A stretch of DNA of 64,000 nt from Acidobacteriaceae bacterium (lineage in GTDB: Bacteria; Acidobacteriota; Terriglobia; Terriglobales; Acidobacteriaceae). Made by a program: the position numbers and the translations under genes. A model generated the notes under the pieces. It worked only from the letters and a program-made list of their open reading frames with translations. It was not told the origin of the DNA and made no database searches. The stretch spans positions 47,392 to 111,391 of the forward strand of contig PLDC01000002.1 of NCBI GenBank assembly GCA_003134995.1, in the 5' to 3' direction. Below, piece by piece: positions 44,237-54,529 of this stretch (position 1 is the first letter of the stretch; each line of letters opens with the position of its first letter).

Positions 44237-45682
44237 ATGGCGCCAAACGCGCTATATTTTAGCGTGCTCGAACTGGTGCGGAAGAATGTTCGTTTCTTTC
44301 TAGTGGCGAGTCTGGCGGCGCTGGCGCTGCGGCTGCTCTTCGTGTTTCGCTTTCCAGCCGTAGTGGATGATTCGCGGCTTTATGCCGATATCGCCCGGAA
44401 CTGGCTACAGCACGGGATCTACGGCATTTCGAACTCCGGCCAGATTATGCCGACATTCTCACGCCTGCCGGGTTATCCGGGATTTCTGGCAGCGGTCTTC
44501 GCCATCTTCGGACCGAACAATTTCCGCGCGGTTCTGCTGATTCAGGTTCTGTTCGATCTCGGCACCTGCTTCATCGTCGCGGATATCGCGCGCAGAATGT
44601 TCTCCGAGCGCGCTTCGAAGGCAGCGTTTCTTCTTGCCGCTCTCTGTCCCTTCCTGGCGAATTACGCAGGAGCGGCTCTCACCGAGACGCTGGAGATTTT
44701 CTTCACAGCGTTAGCGTTGGATCTAGCGGTGTGCGGATCGGATTTTTTTCGCAAAGAAATTGAGCCGCTTTCGGCATGGCGAACATGGCTCACATGTGGC
44801 CTTTCCATCGGCGCCTGCATTCTTTTACGGCCGGATGGCGGCATTCTGTTCGCTGCCATTGGCGGATATTTGTTTTTTCTTTTGCTGCGGCGCATCTTTG
44901 CGAGGCGGACATCACGCCCTGCCTGTCCGCAGCGGCTCAGTCCTGTGTTTCGCGCGGGAATAATTCTGACCGTTGCAACCTTCGCTCCTCTGGTCCCATG
45001 GACCCTGCGCAACCTCCACACTATGCACCGCTTCCAGCCGCTCGCGCCTCGCTACGCCAACGACGCCGATGAGAACGTAGTGCCGGGATTCAACCGCTGG
45101 ACGAAGACTTGGATGGCCGAATACACCTCCGTGCAGGAAATCTATTGGAAACTTCCCGAGGAGACAATCGATCTCGCCCAACTGCCGGATCGCGCCTTCG
45201 ATTCGCCCGAGCAGCGCCGACAGACTGAGCAACTCTTCGCCGAGTACAACCGGGATCATGACATCCTCGGAGATCTTGACTCGCGTTTCGCGGCGCTTGC
45301 CGCGACACGAATCCGCTCCGCCCCTTTGCGCTACTACGTCTGGCTTCCAACTTTGCGCATCGCTGACATGTGGCTGCGTCCGCGAATCGAGCTGCTGCCC
45401 TCTGATCCCCGCTGGTGGGAGTTCAATGATGAAGTTGTGTGGCTGACAGTGAGTATCGCCTTCGGAATTATCAACCTCGCCTATGTCCTGGCCGCCGCTG
45501 CAGGGCTGCTGCGATCGCGCGAAGTTGCCGGCATTGGATTATTCCTTTTATTCGTTCTGCTGCGGTCCCTGTTCCTCGGAAGCATCGAGAACCCGGAGCC
45601 ACGCTACACGCTGGAATGCTATCCCGTGGTGGTGGTGCTGGCGGCATCGCTGTTCTCTCCGATCGGTAAATCGAATCGGTAA
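44237..45682 (+). CDS. GT39/ArnT-like polytopic glycosyltransferase
   Basis: This 481-residue integral membrane protein starts with a helix (FFLVASLAALALRLLFVF), then VVDDSRLYADIARNWLQHGIYG. That acidic, Tyr-rich first loop is typical of the GT39/PMT/ArnT GT-C superfamily, which transfers sugars from lipid-linked donors. TFSRLPGYPGFLAAVFAIFGPNN, LTETLEIFFTALAL and the C-terminal NPEPRYTLECYPVVVVLAASLF also fit. Together with the neighbouring fusion gene it suggests a surface-glycan locus. The stop codon lies in a 13-bp tandem duplication (ATCGGTAAATCGA twice). Confidence 0.82.
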   Translation: MAPNALYFSVLELVRKNVRFFLVASLAALALRLLFVFRFPAVVDDSRLYADIARNWLQHGIYGISNSGQIMPTFSRLPGYPGFLAAVFAIFGPNNFRAVLLIQVLFDLGTCFIVADIARRMFSERASKAAFLLAALCPFLANYAGAALTETLEIFFTALALDLAVCGSDFFRKEIEPLSAWRTWLTCGLSIGACILLRPDGGILFAAIGGYLFFLLLRRIFARRTSRPACPQRLSPVFRAGIILTVATFAPLVPWTLRNLHTMHRFQPLAPRYANDADENVVPGFNRWTKTWMAEYTSVQEIYWKLPEETIDLAQLPDRAFDSPEQRRQTEQLFAEYNRDHDILGDLDSRFAALAATRIRSAPLRYYVWLPTLRIADMWLRPRIELLPSDPRWWEFNDEVVWLTVSIAFGIINLAYVLAAAAGLLRSREVAGIGLFLLFVLLRSLFLGSIENPEPRYTLECYPVVVVLAASLFSPIGKSNR

Positions 45683-45915
45683 ATCGAATCGCAGCTATCG
45701 AAAACCCGCATAAACAGCCTTCCAAATCCAGAAGGCCGTATGTGAAATGGAGTATTCAAACGTTTTATCCCGCCGAACGCATTGAAAAATTAAACTTGAA
45801 TATTGTGGTCCACTAGTTGCACAATAGCGCCCCATCAGGTTCCCCAGGGTCTCAACCGCTGGTTCCGGGCAACACGTTTCCTAATGTAAGCCCTGCCTGG
45901 GGTAAAGGGGGCTCT

Positions 45916-48900
45916 ATGCGTCGTGGTGCACGTGTAGTTACGTTCTGGTTTGGATTTCTTCTTGCCTTCAGCACTCTGCTGGTGGCGCAAACAGCAACGA
46001 CATCCTTGCGCGGTACGGTCTACGATTCCAAGGGCGCCGTGTTGCCGCATGCGACCGTAACCCTCAACAATCCGGCTAACGGATTCACACGCACGACCAA
46101 GAGTGACGGTCAGGGAAATTACCAATTCGTCGAGTTGCCGCCTGCGAAGTATGAACTCGCCGTCGAAGCCGCCGGCTTCTCTACCTTGAAACAAAGCGGA
46201 GTGGAACTCCAGGTGGCGACTCCCGCCACGCTGAACGTCACGATGCAAGTTACGGGTGGAACTGTGGTGGTGGAAGTCAGCGGTACGGCTCCCATGGTCA
46301 ACACCCAGGACGCCACGCTCGGCCACGCTTTCGGGGCCGAACAGATTGCCGACCTTCCCTTCGAAGGGCGCGATCCTGGCGGAATTCTCAGTCTGCAGAC
46401 AGGAGTCGTCTTCACTGGTAACAGCCCCCATATCGCCGGCGCATCCGACAGCCGTGCCGGTTCCGTGAATGGCGCACGCAGCGACCAGACTAACATCACC
46501 CTCGATGGCGTTGATGACAATGATCAGCTTCTGGGCACAGCCTTTTCGGGGGCAATCCGCGCGCCGCTCGACTCATTGGAAGAGCTTAAGGTCACCACCA
46601 GCAACTCCGATGCGGATTCGGGACGCTCCTCCGGCGGACAAGTGTCTTTGGTGACGAAGAGTGGAACCAATCACATTCACGGCTCACTTTACGAGTACAA
46701 CCGCCCCAATTTCACCGCGGCCAACGACTGGTTCAACAAAGCGGCCCAGATCAACGAGGGCGAGTCGAATACTGCGCCGTTCTTGTTGCGCAATACCTTC
46801 GGAGCGAACGTGGGTGGGCCCATCATTAAGGACCGCCTCTTTTTCTTTGTCGCCTACGAAGGCCAGCGCAAGCGGGAGGACCTGCAGGTCACGCGCGTTG
46901 TTCCCAGCGAGGCGATGAAGGCCGGTTCCATCAGCTATCCATGCGATACGGTAAATGACGCTGCCGACTGCAACCTCCTCAACCCCAACGTCCAGCAAGT
47001 CGGAGGCACCCTCGTCGCGACGTTGAATGCCAACCAGATCGCGGGCATGGATCCGAACTGTTCGACCGAGACCCCCGACACCTGCCCGCTAGGTCCGGGG
47101 CCAAACCCATTGCTGGCGAACCTGTCGTCCAATCCGAATCCCAATGCTCTGTTCCTCCAGTATCCAAAGTCCAACACAACCACAGTGGGGGACGGCTTCA
47201 ACTACGTTGGTTACACCTTTCCGTCGCCATTGCCAGCAAGCCAAAACGCCTACGTGGCGAAGATTGATTACAACCTCACCAAAGACGGAAATCATCGCCT
47301 GTTTCTGCGTGGCATCATGAACAACGACCGCACGGCGGAACGCAACATCAGCACATCGATCACCAGTGACGGAGGCGAGGAATTTCCCGGACAGCCAGAA
47401 GCGCAGACGGAGCACGACAACAATAAAGGATTCACCGCGGGGTATACGGCCACGCTCAGCAGCACACTGATCAACAATTTTCGCTTCGGTTACATCAGCC
47501 AACTCATCAACATCCAAGGCTTGCAGACTCAGCACTTCGTTAACTTCCGCGGCATGGACGATATTAATGCCAATACGCCCACCATCAATACCCATGTGCC
47601 GGTGAAAAATATTGTCGATGACCTCACAAAAATATTGGGTAATCACAGCTTGCAGGTTGGCGTGAACTATCGCCAGGTCGATAACTTGCGCGAATCCAAC
47701 GCCCAGAATTTTTTCACCGCGCAGACCAACGTTTACTGGTTGTTCGATTCCGGCATCTCGAACACAGGCCAAAGCCTGGATCCCTTTGCCTTCGGTTATC
47801 CCGCAGTCGATCCCGGCTACAGTTCCAATTATGACTTCGCTACGGCCGCGCTCGTCGGAATGATCCCGCAAGTCGGCTCAAACTATGAGCTCAATAAGAC
47901 TCTGAACGTAATTCCCGAAGGCCAAATGGTCCCCCGCCATTTCCGCGATCACGAATACGAGTTCTACATACAAGACCAGTGGAGAATGAAGCCGAATTTT
48001 ACCTTCACCTACGGACTGCGTTATTCCATTCTCCAGCCCCCTTATGAAACCACCGGCACGCAGGTCTCACCGACCGTCAGCCTGCACGACTGGTTCTCCC
48101 AGCGCGGTATCGCCGCTGCGCAAGGCCAGCCCTACGAGCCGGAGGTCGGTTTTGGCCTCTCCGGCCAGGCCAATGGCAAACAGCCGTATTGGGGGTACGA
48201 CTACAAGGATTTTGCCCCTCGCATCGCCTTTGCATACTCGCCCAAGGCGGATAGCGGCCTAGGCAGGAAGTTGTGGGGCGGCGCAGGAAAAACCTCGATT
48301 CGGGCGGGCTACGGCATATACTTTGACCACTTCGGCGAAGGCATCACCAATACTTTCGACCGCAACGGGTCGTTCGGTCTTACTACGGCTATCAGCAATG
48401 CCGCAGGCGTTCAAACTCCGGACTCAGCCCCCAGGTTCTCGGGCTTGCACACGATCCCAACCACTAGCGCCCTGGGGCCGATTGTTGAGCCGCCGCCAAC
48501 AGGTCCATTCCCGGTATCTCCTCCCGATCAGCTTGGCGATGGAGGATTTGCCATCACTTGGGGTTTGGATGACAAGCTCAAGACGCCCTATTCTCACGTC
48601 ATCGATTTTTCGATCACTCGCGAGTTGCCCTCGAACTTCGTGTTCGAAGCTTCGTATGTTGGTCGCTTCGCCCATCGACTGCTGCAGGAAGTGGACCTGG
48701 CGGAACCCGTAAATCTAAAAGATACGGCCGGAGGCCAGACCTATTTCCAAGCCGCGCAAGCATTGGCTAGGCAATACAAGACTGGGGGCCCCAATGCCAC
48801 CGATATCTCGCAGATCACTCCCGCTCTGGTCGGCAGTTACTGGGAGAATCTTTTTCCCACAGCGTCAGGTTCTGCGGCGACCCAGATTTACGGCTGTGCC

Positions 48901-49947
48901 CCCAACTCCACTGGCATCACAACCGTAACAGCTACTCAGGCCATGTATGACTTGTTCGACTGCTATAACGGCAACGAAACCACAGCTCTCGAAGTTGCGG
49001 ACGAGCCTTACGCGAATGGAGGCCCGGGCTGCTTCCCGGCCTGCGCCACCATCAATGGACAATTAACCAACGGCAATGACTACTACTCACCGCAGTTTTC
49101 CTCGTTGTTTGCCTGGCGGAGCACCGGCAACAGTTCGTACAACGCTGGCCAGTTCAGCTTGCGGCATCAAGCGCATGGCTTGCAGTTCGACTTGAACTAC
49201 ACCTACTCAAAGTCGATAGACGTCGGCTCCAACGCCGAACGAATCAACGAGTTTGAGGGATTTGGTTTGGGTAGTCAGATCATTAACTCCTGGTTCCCAG
49301 GACAGAATCGTGCCGCCTCCGACTTCGACACTACTCACATCGTGAACGCGAACTGGGTCTACCAACTGCCTTTTGGCCGAGGGCAACATTTTGCTGCGGG
49401 CATGGGACGATTCGCAAATGCATTTTTCGGCGGTTGGACGGTTTCAGGCCTTTGGCGCTGGTCCAGCGGGTACCCTTTTTCTTTATTCAGTCCAGAATGG
49501 GCTACCAACTTCCAACTTGAGAGTCAGGCCGTGCCCCTGAGCAGTGCACGCCCCAAGACTGGCAGCTTTATCGTAGACCAAGCCGCCGGCGGCACGGGTC
49601 CTAATGTCTTCCAGGATCCCGGAATCACGGACTACACAAACACGAACGCGGCCATCAATCTTTTCCGCCCGGCGTACCCTGGCGAACAAGGCATGCGCAA
49701 CGGATTACGCGGTCCCGGCACATTCAACATCGATACGAGCTTGACCAAGAGCTGGCCCATTAACGAGAGCCAGTTAGTTAAGTTCAGTTGGTCGATGTAC
49801 AACCTGACAAACTCGGCGCGTTTCGACGTGGGAACAATGCAGTTGAATAGCAACAACTCTCTTTCCAGCAGCACGAGCTTTGGCAACTTTAGTTCAACGC
49901 TTTCCAATGCACGCGTAATGGAGTTCATGCTGCGTTATGTTTTCTGA
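45916..49947 (+). CDS. Oar-like TonB-dependent receptor with carboxypeptidase-regulatory-like domain
   Basis: This 1343-residue outer-membrane receptor starts at ATG 45916 (AAAGGGGG upstream) with a signal peptide (VVTFWFGFLLAFSTLLVAQ). The regulatory domain is TTSLRGTVYDSKGAVLPHATVTLNNPANG, GQGNYQFVELPPAKYELAVEA. The plug carries GTAPMVNTQDATLGHAF, LPFEGRDPGGILSLQTGV, GARSDQTNITLDGVDDND, and NTFGANVGGPIIKDRLFFFVAYEGQ. The barrel ends in EFMLRYVF. It is larger than the two receptors at 20-28 kb and clearly diverged. It may import a polymer or peptide; the neighbouring glycan genes give a weak hint of carbohydrate. Confidence 0.93.
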   Translation: MRRGARVVTFWFGFLLAFSTLLVAQTATTSLRGTVYDSKGAVLPHATVTLNNPANGFTRTTKSDGQGNYQFVELPPAKYELAVEAAGFSTLKQSGVELQVATPATLNVTMQVTGGTVVVEVSGTAPMVNTQDATLGHAFGAEQIADLPFEGRDPGGILSLQTGVVFTGNSPHIAGASDSRAGSVNGARSDQTNITLDGVDDNDQLLGTAFSGAIRAPLDSLEELKVTTSNSDADSGRSSGGQVSLVTKSGTNHIHGSLYEYNRPNFTAANDWFNKAAQINEGESNTAPFLLRNTFGANVGGPIIKDRLFFFVAYEGQRKREDLQVTRVVPSEAMKAGSISYPCDTVNDAADCNLLNPNVQQVGGTLVATLNANQIAGMDPNCSTETPDTCPLGPGPNPLLANLSSNPNPNALFLQYPKSNTTTVGDGFNYVGYTFPSPLPASQNAYVAKIDYNLTKDGNHRLFLRGIMNNDRTAERNISTSITSDGGEEFPGQPEAQTEHDNNKGFTAGYTATLSSTLINNFRFGYISQLINIQGLQTQHFVNFRGMDDINANTPTINTHVPVKNIVDDLTKILGNHSLQVGVNYRQVDNLRESNAQNFFTAQTNVYWLFDSGISNTGQSLDPFAFGYPAVDPGYSSNYDFATAALVGMIPQVGSNYELNKTLNVIPEGQMVPRHFRDHEYEFYIQDQWRMKPNFTFTYGLRYSILQPPYETTGTQVSPTVSLHDWFSQRGIAAAQGQPYEPEVGFGLSGQANGKQPYWGYDYKDFAPRIAFAYSPKADSGLGRKLWGGAGKTSIRAGYGIYFDHFGEGITNTFDRNGSFGLTTAISNAAGVQTPDSAPRFSGLHTIPTTSALGPIVEPPPTGPFPVSPPDQLGDGGFAITWGLDDKLKTPYSHVIDFSITRELPSNFVFEASYVGRFAHRLLQEVDLAEPVNLKDTAGGQTYFQAAQALARQYKTGGPNATDISQITPALVGSYWENLFPTASGSAATQIYGCAPNSTGITTVTATQAMYDLFDCYNGNETTALEVADEPYANGGPGCFPACATINGQLTNGNDYYSPQFSSLFAWRSTGNSSYNAGQFSLRHQAHGLQFDLNYTYSKSIDVGSNAERINEFEGFGLGSQIINSWFPGQNRAASDFDTTHIVNANWVYQLPFGRGQHFAAGMGRFANAFFGGWTVSGLWRWSSGYPFSLFSPEWATNFQLESQAVPLSSARPKTGSFIVDQAAGGTGPNVFQDPGITDYTNTNAAINLFRPAYPGEQGMRNGLRGPGTFNIDTSLTKSWPINESQLVKFSWSMYNLTNSARFDVGTMQLNSNNSLSSSTSFGNFSSTLSNARVMEFMLRYVF

Positions 49948-49968
49948 TCGTGCAAGAGTTTCGATCCT

Positions 49969-49997
49969 GGGGGCGATACACCGCCCCCCTTTTATTT
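49969..49997 (+). terminator. Rho-independent terminator
   Basis: GGGGGCG and CGCCCCC form a 7-bp GC stem with a 6-base loop followed by CTTTTATTTT, 22 bases after the receptor stop codon. Confidence 0.85.
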
Positions 49998-50109
49998 TGA
50001 GCGGTACGGAGTCGGCAACGGAGGTTGTTGAGACAAATCCCTGGATCCGGCAGGGTCGCCAAGATTCTGCTTCTCAGGGACGATTCGGAGCAGGCACTGA
50101 TCGGTAGTC

Positions 50110-50328
50110 TTACGCGAGCGGCGAATCGCTCATGCGGAAGCGGGTGCGTACGTGCTCGGAAATGAGTTCGATCGCCGGTCGGTTCACAACCGGGTCGCTC
50201 TGAGCCAGATACTTCATGGCATCTACCAGCAGGCGCTGTCCATCGACATATCGGGGATCGGACGTACGCTCTCTTTTTATGGTACGACCCAACTTGGGCG
50301 GGACGGGAATGGTAAAAACCTTGGCCAT
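50110..50328 (-). CDS. Small protein of unknown function
   Basis: This 72-residue frame starts MAKVFTIPVPPKLGRTIKRE, then GQRLLVDAMKYLAQSDPVVNRPAIELISEHVRTRFRMSD. The composition and helix pattern look protein-like, and the frame is the best in this interval, but no family was recognised. It could be a small regulatory or DNA-associated protein. Upstream of the ATG there is only a weak ribosome-binding site. Confidence 0.5.
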   Translation of the reverse strand: MAKVFTIPVPPKLGRTIKRERTSDPRYVDGQRLLVDAMKYLAQSDPVVNRPAIELISEHVRTRFRMSDSPLA

Positions 50329-50455
50329 GGATGAACTCAAAAAAAAAGACTCGCAAAAATAAACTCGCAAACACGAACGCCTACGAAATCCTAAGGCAGT
50401 ATAGCGCTCGGCATTGATTTTTCAGCACACATTCTTACTCTTTAGAATCAATTAC

Positions 50456-51157
50456 TTAACCCCGAGGCGAGACAAACTGCGTCTTCTTCGAGGTCTTCAA
50501 TTGAAACACATCGTTGCCGACCTTTGCCGGTACCCGGATTGCAAAATACTTCGCCACGCGATAATCGTCCTCGCCTTGCATAAATTTCTGTTGCACCGAG
50601 ATGCCGCGGCTCGCATCGATCCATAGGATAACTTTCGAAAAATAGTTGCGTACTTTTTCGCTCTTCGGAACAAGTTGCAGTTTCGCGGTTCCGATGTTAT
50701 CGATTTTTTCGTCGCCCAAATACGTAACGTCGTAAGTCTTTTTCAGATCCTCTCCACTGCCCCCGAAGCCCAGCACCAGATAGCTTTCCATCTCGTTCCG
50801 ATTGCTGCCCGCCGAGAACTGCATGACCTGCTCGATCTTAGGGTGGTAGACCTGAAGCTTGCCCTCTTTATACAGCACGAATGTCGGCTCGGGTTGCTTA
50901 ATCTCCGCCATCATTTCGATTGCGTCGCCCACCCGCCGGTAATAAACCGTGCCCTTCTGAACGTCGGTTTCGTCCACTACCTTCTGATACTGATCCCATT
51001 CGAAGTCGGCCTGGGCAGTGCGGAAGCTGGCCGCAGCAGTATCCATTTTCTTGAGGACGCACTCTAGCGTACAAGGCTCGGGAGTCGGAAGATGTGCAAG
51101 GGGGCACAACAAACTTCCGAACAGCACGGTCCCAAGAATGCGGCTGAAAAATTCCAT
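50456..51157 (-). CDS. LolA-like outer-membrane lipoprotein-sorting protein
   Basis: This 233-residue secreted protein has a signal-like N-terminus (FFSRILGTVLFGSLLCPLAHL). It then has the half-barrel strands typical of the LolA/LolB-like fold: VLKKMDTAAASFRTAQADFEWDQYQKVVDETDVQKGTVYYRR, EIKQPEPTFVLYKEGKLQVYHPKIEQV and SKVILWIDASRGISVQQKFMQGEDDYRVAKY. It likely carries lipoproteins or lipids across the periplasm. It follows the 51.2-kb membrane protein gene after a few bases in the same direction, so the two are probably co-transcribed. Confidence 0.8.
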   Translation of the reverse strand: MEFFSRILGTVLFGSLLCPLAHLPTPEPCTLECVLKKMDTAAASFRTAQADFEWDQYQKVVDETDVQKGTVYYRRVGDAIEMMAEIKQPEPTFVLYKEGKLQVYHPKIEQVMQFSAGSNRNEMESYLVLGFGGSGEDLKKTYDVTYLGDEKIDNIGTAKLQLVPKSEKVRNYFSKVILWIDASRGISVQQKFMQGEDDYRVAKYFAIRVPAKVGNDVFQLKTSKKTQFVSPRG

Positions 51158-51164
51158 TTTCCTA

Positions 51165-51530
51165 CTATCTCTTCACCAGCACTCTATAAGTCTGTGTGTG
51201 TCCTTTGCCCAACACTTCGTAGCTCACGATCGACACATCGCCAGAAATCGGCTTGATAATCCCCATCAACTGATTTCTGACCGTGGCGTCGTCCCCCGAC
51301 GTAATCGCGCTGGCCGAAATCTGGTAAACCAGTCCGCCCTGCGCATCCCGCGTAACCACAACGTCAGTCAGATGCGGTTCGCGAGGCACAGGTTTATCGT
51401 TGAAGTTGATTACCCGCGGCGAAAAGAAGATAAAGATGAGAATCAGCGTGACCATGATGTCGTAGTGCAGCGTGCCACGCTCATGCTGCCACAGGATGTA
51501 GCTCCGAATTGTGCGCCAGACGCCGTTCAT
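51165..51530 (-). CDS. Single-pass membrane protein of unknown function
   Basis: From ATG 51530 the product is MNGVWRTIRSYILWQHERG, a membrane helix (YDIMVTLILIFIFFSPRVI), and an extracytoplasmic domain (VVVTRDAQGGLVYQISASAI, IKPISGDVSIVSYEVLGKGHTQTYRVLVKR). TTG 51596 in the same frame would add 22 residues; no good ribosome-binding site decides between them. The gene lies between serS and a LolA-like gene and may work with the latter in the envelope. No named family was recognised. Confidence 0.65.
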   Translation of the reverse strand: MNGVWRTIRSYILWQHERGTLHYDIMVTLILIFIFFSPRVINFNDKPVPREPHLTDVVVTRDAQGGLVYQISASAITSGDDATVRNQLMGIIKPISGDVSIVSYEVLGKGHTQTYRVLVKR

Positions 51531-51598
51531 CGGTAGGGAAGGCGCGCCCGCAGCCGTCGTGCTGATTTCCACACTTTGCAAGTCTAGTCTCCGCAATT

Positions 51599-51695
51599 CA
51601 AGGTTTCAACGTTTCAAGGTTTCAGAGTTTCGAATGCGGGATAAGGTGTTTTTGAAACCTTGAAACCTTGAAACTATGAGACCTTGAAACCTTGC
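51599..51695. repeat. Octamer-array hairpin between serS and the membrane protein gene
   Basis: Facing arms 51599-51633 (GTTTCAAG units) and 51651-51695 (CTTGAAAC units) have an 8-bp period and are largely reverse complements. They fill almost the whole gap between the two genes and could form a ~30-bp stem. Confidence 0.75.
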
Positions 51696-51697
51696 AC

Positions 51698-53041
<1,344 letters not shown>

Positions 53042-53159
53042 CTACTTTATCGGAAACCAGTGGGAGAATGCACGCCAGAAGGGATGTCGTCCTCGCCGCC
53101 AACATGCCGGCGATTGCGGCAGCAGTCGAGGAGCAGGAACCGCTCCGCCGGAGCGGAAT

Positions 53160-53555
53160 TTAACCGCTTTGTGCCATGGGCGCACGCACCTGATGAAGTT
53201 GTTTCTTTTCCCGAAATCGGGCTCCGATGAGCTGGAGTACCCGGTCCTTTGACATCTTGGACGTCACATTTAGATTGTTTGCGTCGGCAAGGCGACGCAG
53301 GTCCTCCACCTCAATCTTATCCAGGCGACCCTGAACCCCCAGTTCGTCCCCAGAGAGCCACTGTTCATAAAGTTCTCCGAATCTCGCCTGGTGCTGCAGC
53401 ACCTCCTCTGGAGTGAGTGGGGCGGGCTTCGGCTTCGACGCTCTTGGAGGCTTCTTCGATTGCCGGTCGGCACGCATTGATTCCAGAAAAGACGAGAGGC
53501 GGTCCACCTTCTGGCTTAGAACCCTGAGTTCCTGAATGATTTCCTGTTCCGACAT
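53160..53555 (-). CDS. Partner protein of the ParA-like ATPase (coiled coil plus SAP/Rho_N-like region)
   Basis: This 131-residue protein starts MSEQEIIQELRVLSQKVDRLSSFLESMR, a predicted coiled coil, then a basic linker (KKPPRASKPKPAPLT), a helix (LQHQARFGELYEQWL) and a C-terminal segment IEVEDLRRLADANNLNVTSKMSKDRVLQLIGARF. That segment resembles the helix-turn-helix-like SAP or Rho_N nucleic-acid-binding module. It is encoded eight bases after the ParA-like gene on the same strand, where partition systems carry their DNA-binding partner. No ParB signature was seen; a partition or positioning role is inferred from context only. Confidence 0.6.
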   Translation of the reverse strand: MSEQEIIQELRVLSQKVDRLSSFLESMRADRQSKKPPRASKPKPAPLTPEEVLQHQARFGELYEQWLSGDELGVQGRLDKIEVEDLRRLADANNLNVTSKMSKDRVLQLIGARFREKKQLHQVRAPMAQSG

Positions 53556-53563
53556 TTGGGCCC

Positions 53564-54430
53564 TCAAATGAACGCTTGAATCTCTTTCCACAGACTCTGA
53601 AACTGAGTCCTGAAGTCTCCGGGTAAGCCTTCTTGAATTGCGCGCTTCATGCCAACCCGATCAAAAATAGCCGTGTCAAAAAGCTTAACCGTTAGTCCCC
53701 TTGCGCTCGACTCGCGATTTAGCACGTCCCTAGCGTCGTCAAGATATCGTTGCGTTTCGTTGCTGTACCTCTTTAGCGAAGATCCGCCGGGCTTCTTGGC
53801 TCGATTCATAAAGACACCGATCTTCGGCACTGGAAAAGGTTCGATCCTCATTCGGAGGCTGCTGAGAAGCAACGACAGTCCCTTCGCGGCGAAGAAGTCG
53901 GGGTTTATCGGAATCAGTACAAGTTTACAACACGACAGCACCGAGTAACTCAGCAGACTGAAGGACGGGGGACAGTCGAAGAGTATGTGGTCATACACAG
54001 GCACGGCGGAGGAGTTCTGGATCTTCTCCAGCAATCGCTGGATGAAATGCTTGACCTTCTCGCGGTCAAACAGTTCGAGTTCAGTCCAGTAAAGATCCTC
54101 AACGGACGGCACAAAGTGGTAGCGGTCGGAGATTTTGTAGATGAAGTCATAATTCGCCGCGAAGTTGAAGTTCCCATGGCCCGTGAACTCGTCAAGGGCG
54201 TTGAAAATCGTCTTCTTCCTCTTCAGAGACCTGTCCTGCCAGTCGGAGAAGTTCTTGAACGGACTGCCGTCCTCGTTCAACGCGATAGCCTGCGTTAGTG
54301 ACATCTGTGCGTCTAGATCGAAGACTAGGCTGCAGGTGTTGGGAGTCAGCGCCGCGACGTGACCGAGTGCCCAGGTGGCGGTTGTCTTGCCGACACCACC
54401 CTTGAAGTTTATGGTGGCAATCGTTTTCAT
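53564..54430 (-). CDS. ParA/Soj-like P-loop ATPase
   Basis: This 288-residue protein has the deviant Walker A motif KGGVGKTT (10-17), a Walker A' region in FDLDAQMSLTQAI, and Walker B in DHILFDCPPSFSLL. PINPDFFAAKGLSLLLSSL is the pattern of the ParA/MinD class, which dimerises on ATP and binds DNA or membrane. It forms a two-gene unit with the small partner downstream. Base composition looks lower in GC than its neighbours, hinting at later acquisition. An inverted repeat sits in the upstream gap. Confidence 0.85.
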   Translation of the reverse strand: MKTIATINFKGGVGKTTATWALGHVAALTPNTCSLVFDLDAQMSLTQAIALNEDGSPFKNFSDWQDRSLKRKKTIFNALDEFTGHGNFNFAANYDFIYKISDRYHFVPSVEDLYWTELELFDREKVKHFIQRLLEKIQNSSAVPVYDHILFDCPPSFSLLSYSVLSCCKLVLIPINPDFFAAKGLSLLLSSLRMRIEPFPVPKIGVFMNRAKKPGGSSLKRYSNETQRYLDDARDVLNRESSARGLTVKLFDTAIFDRVGMKRAIQEGLPGDFRTQFQSLWKEIQAFI

Positions 54431-54457
54431 GCTTCACCTCTGGAACGGGGGAATCTT

Positions 54458-54478
54458 ACACAGTCCCGGGTGCTGTGT
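54458..54478. promoter_or_regulatory. Inverted repeat upstream of the ParA-like gene, candidate operator or centromere-like site
   Basis: ACACAG and CTGTGT flank a CCCGGG-containing centre in the divergent gap between the parA-like and PafA-like genes. Single site; function unknown. Confidence 0.35.
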
Positions 54479-54529
54479 CGAATCCAGCCGCTTTCGCCCA
54501 GCCCTCCGCATGTGTAAACTAACCTCGCG

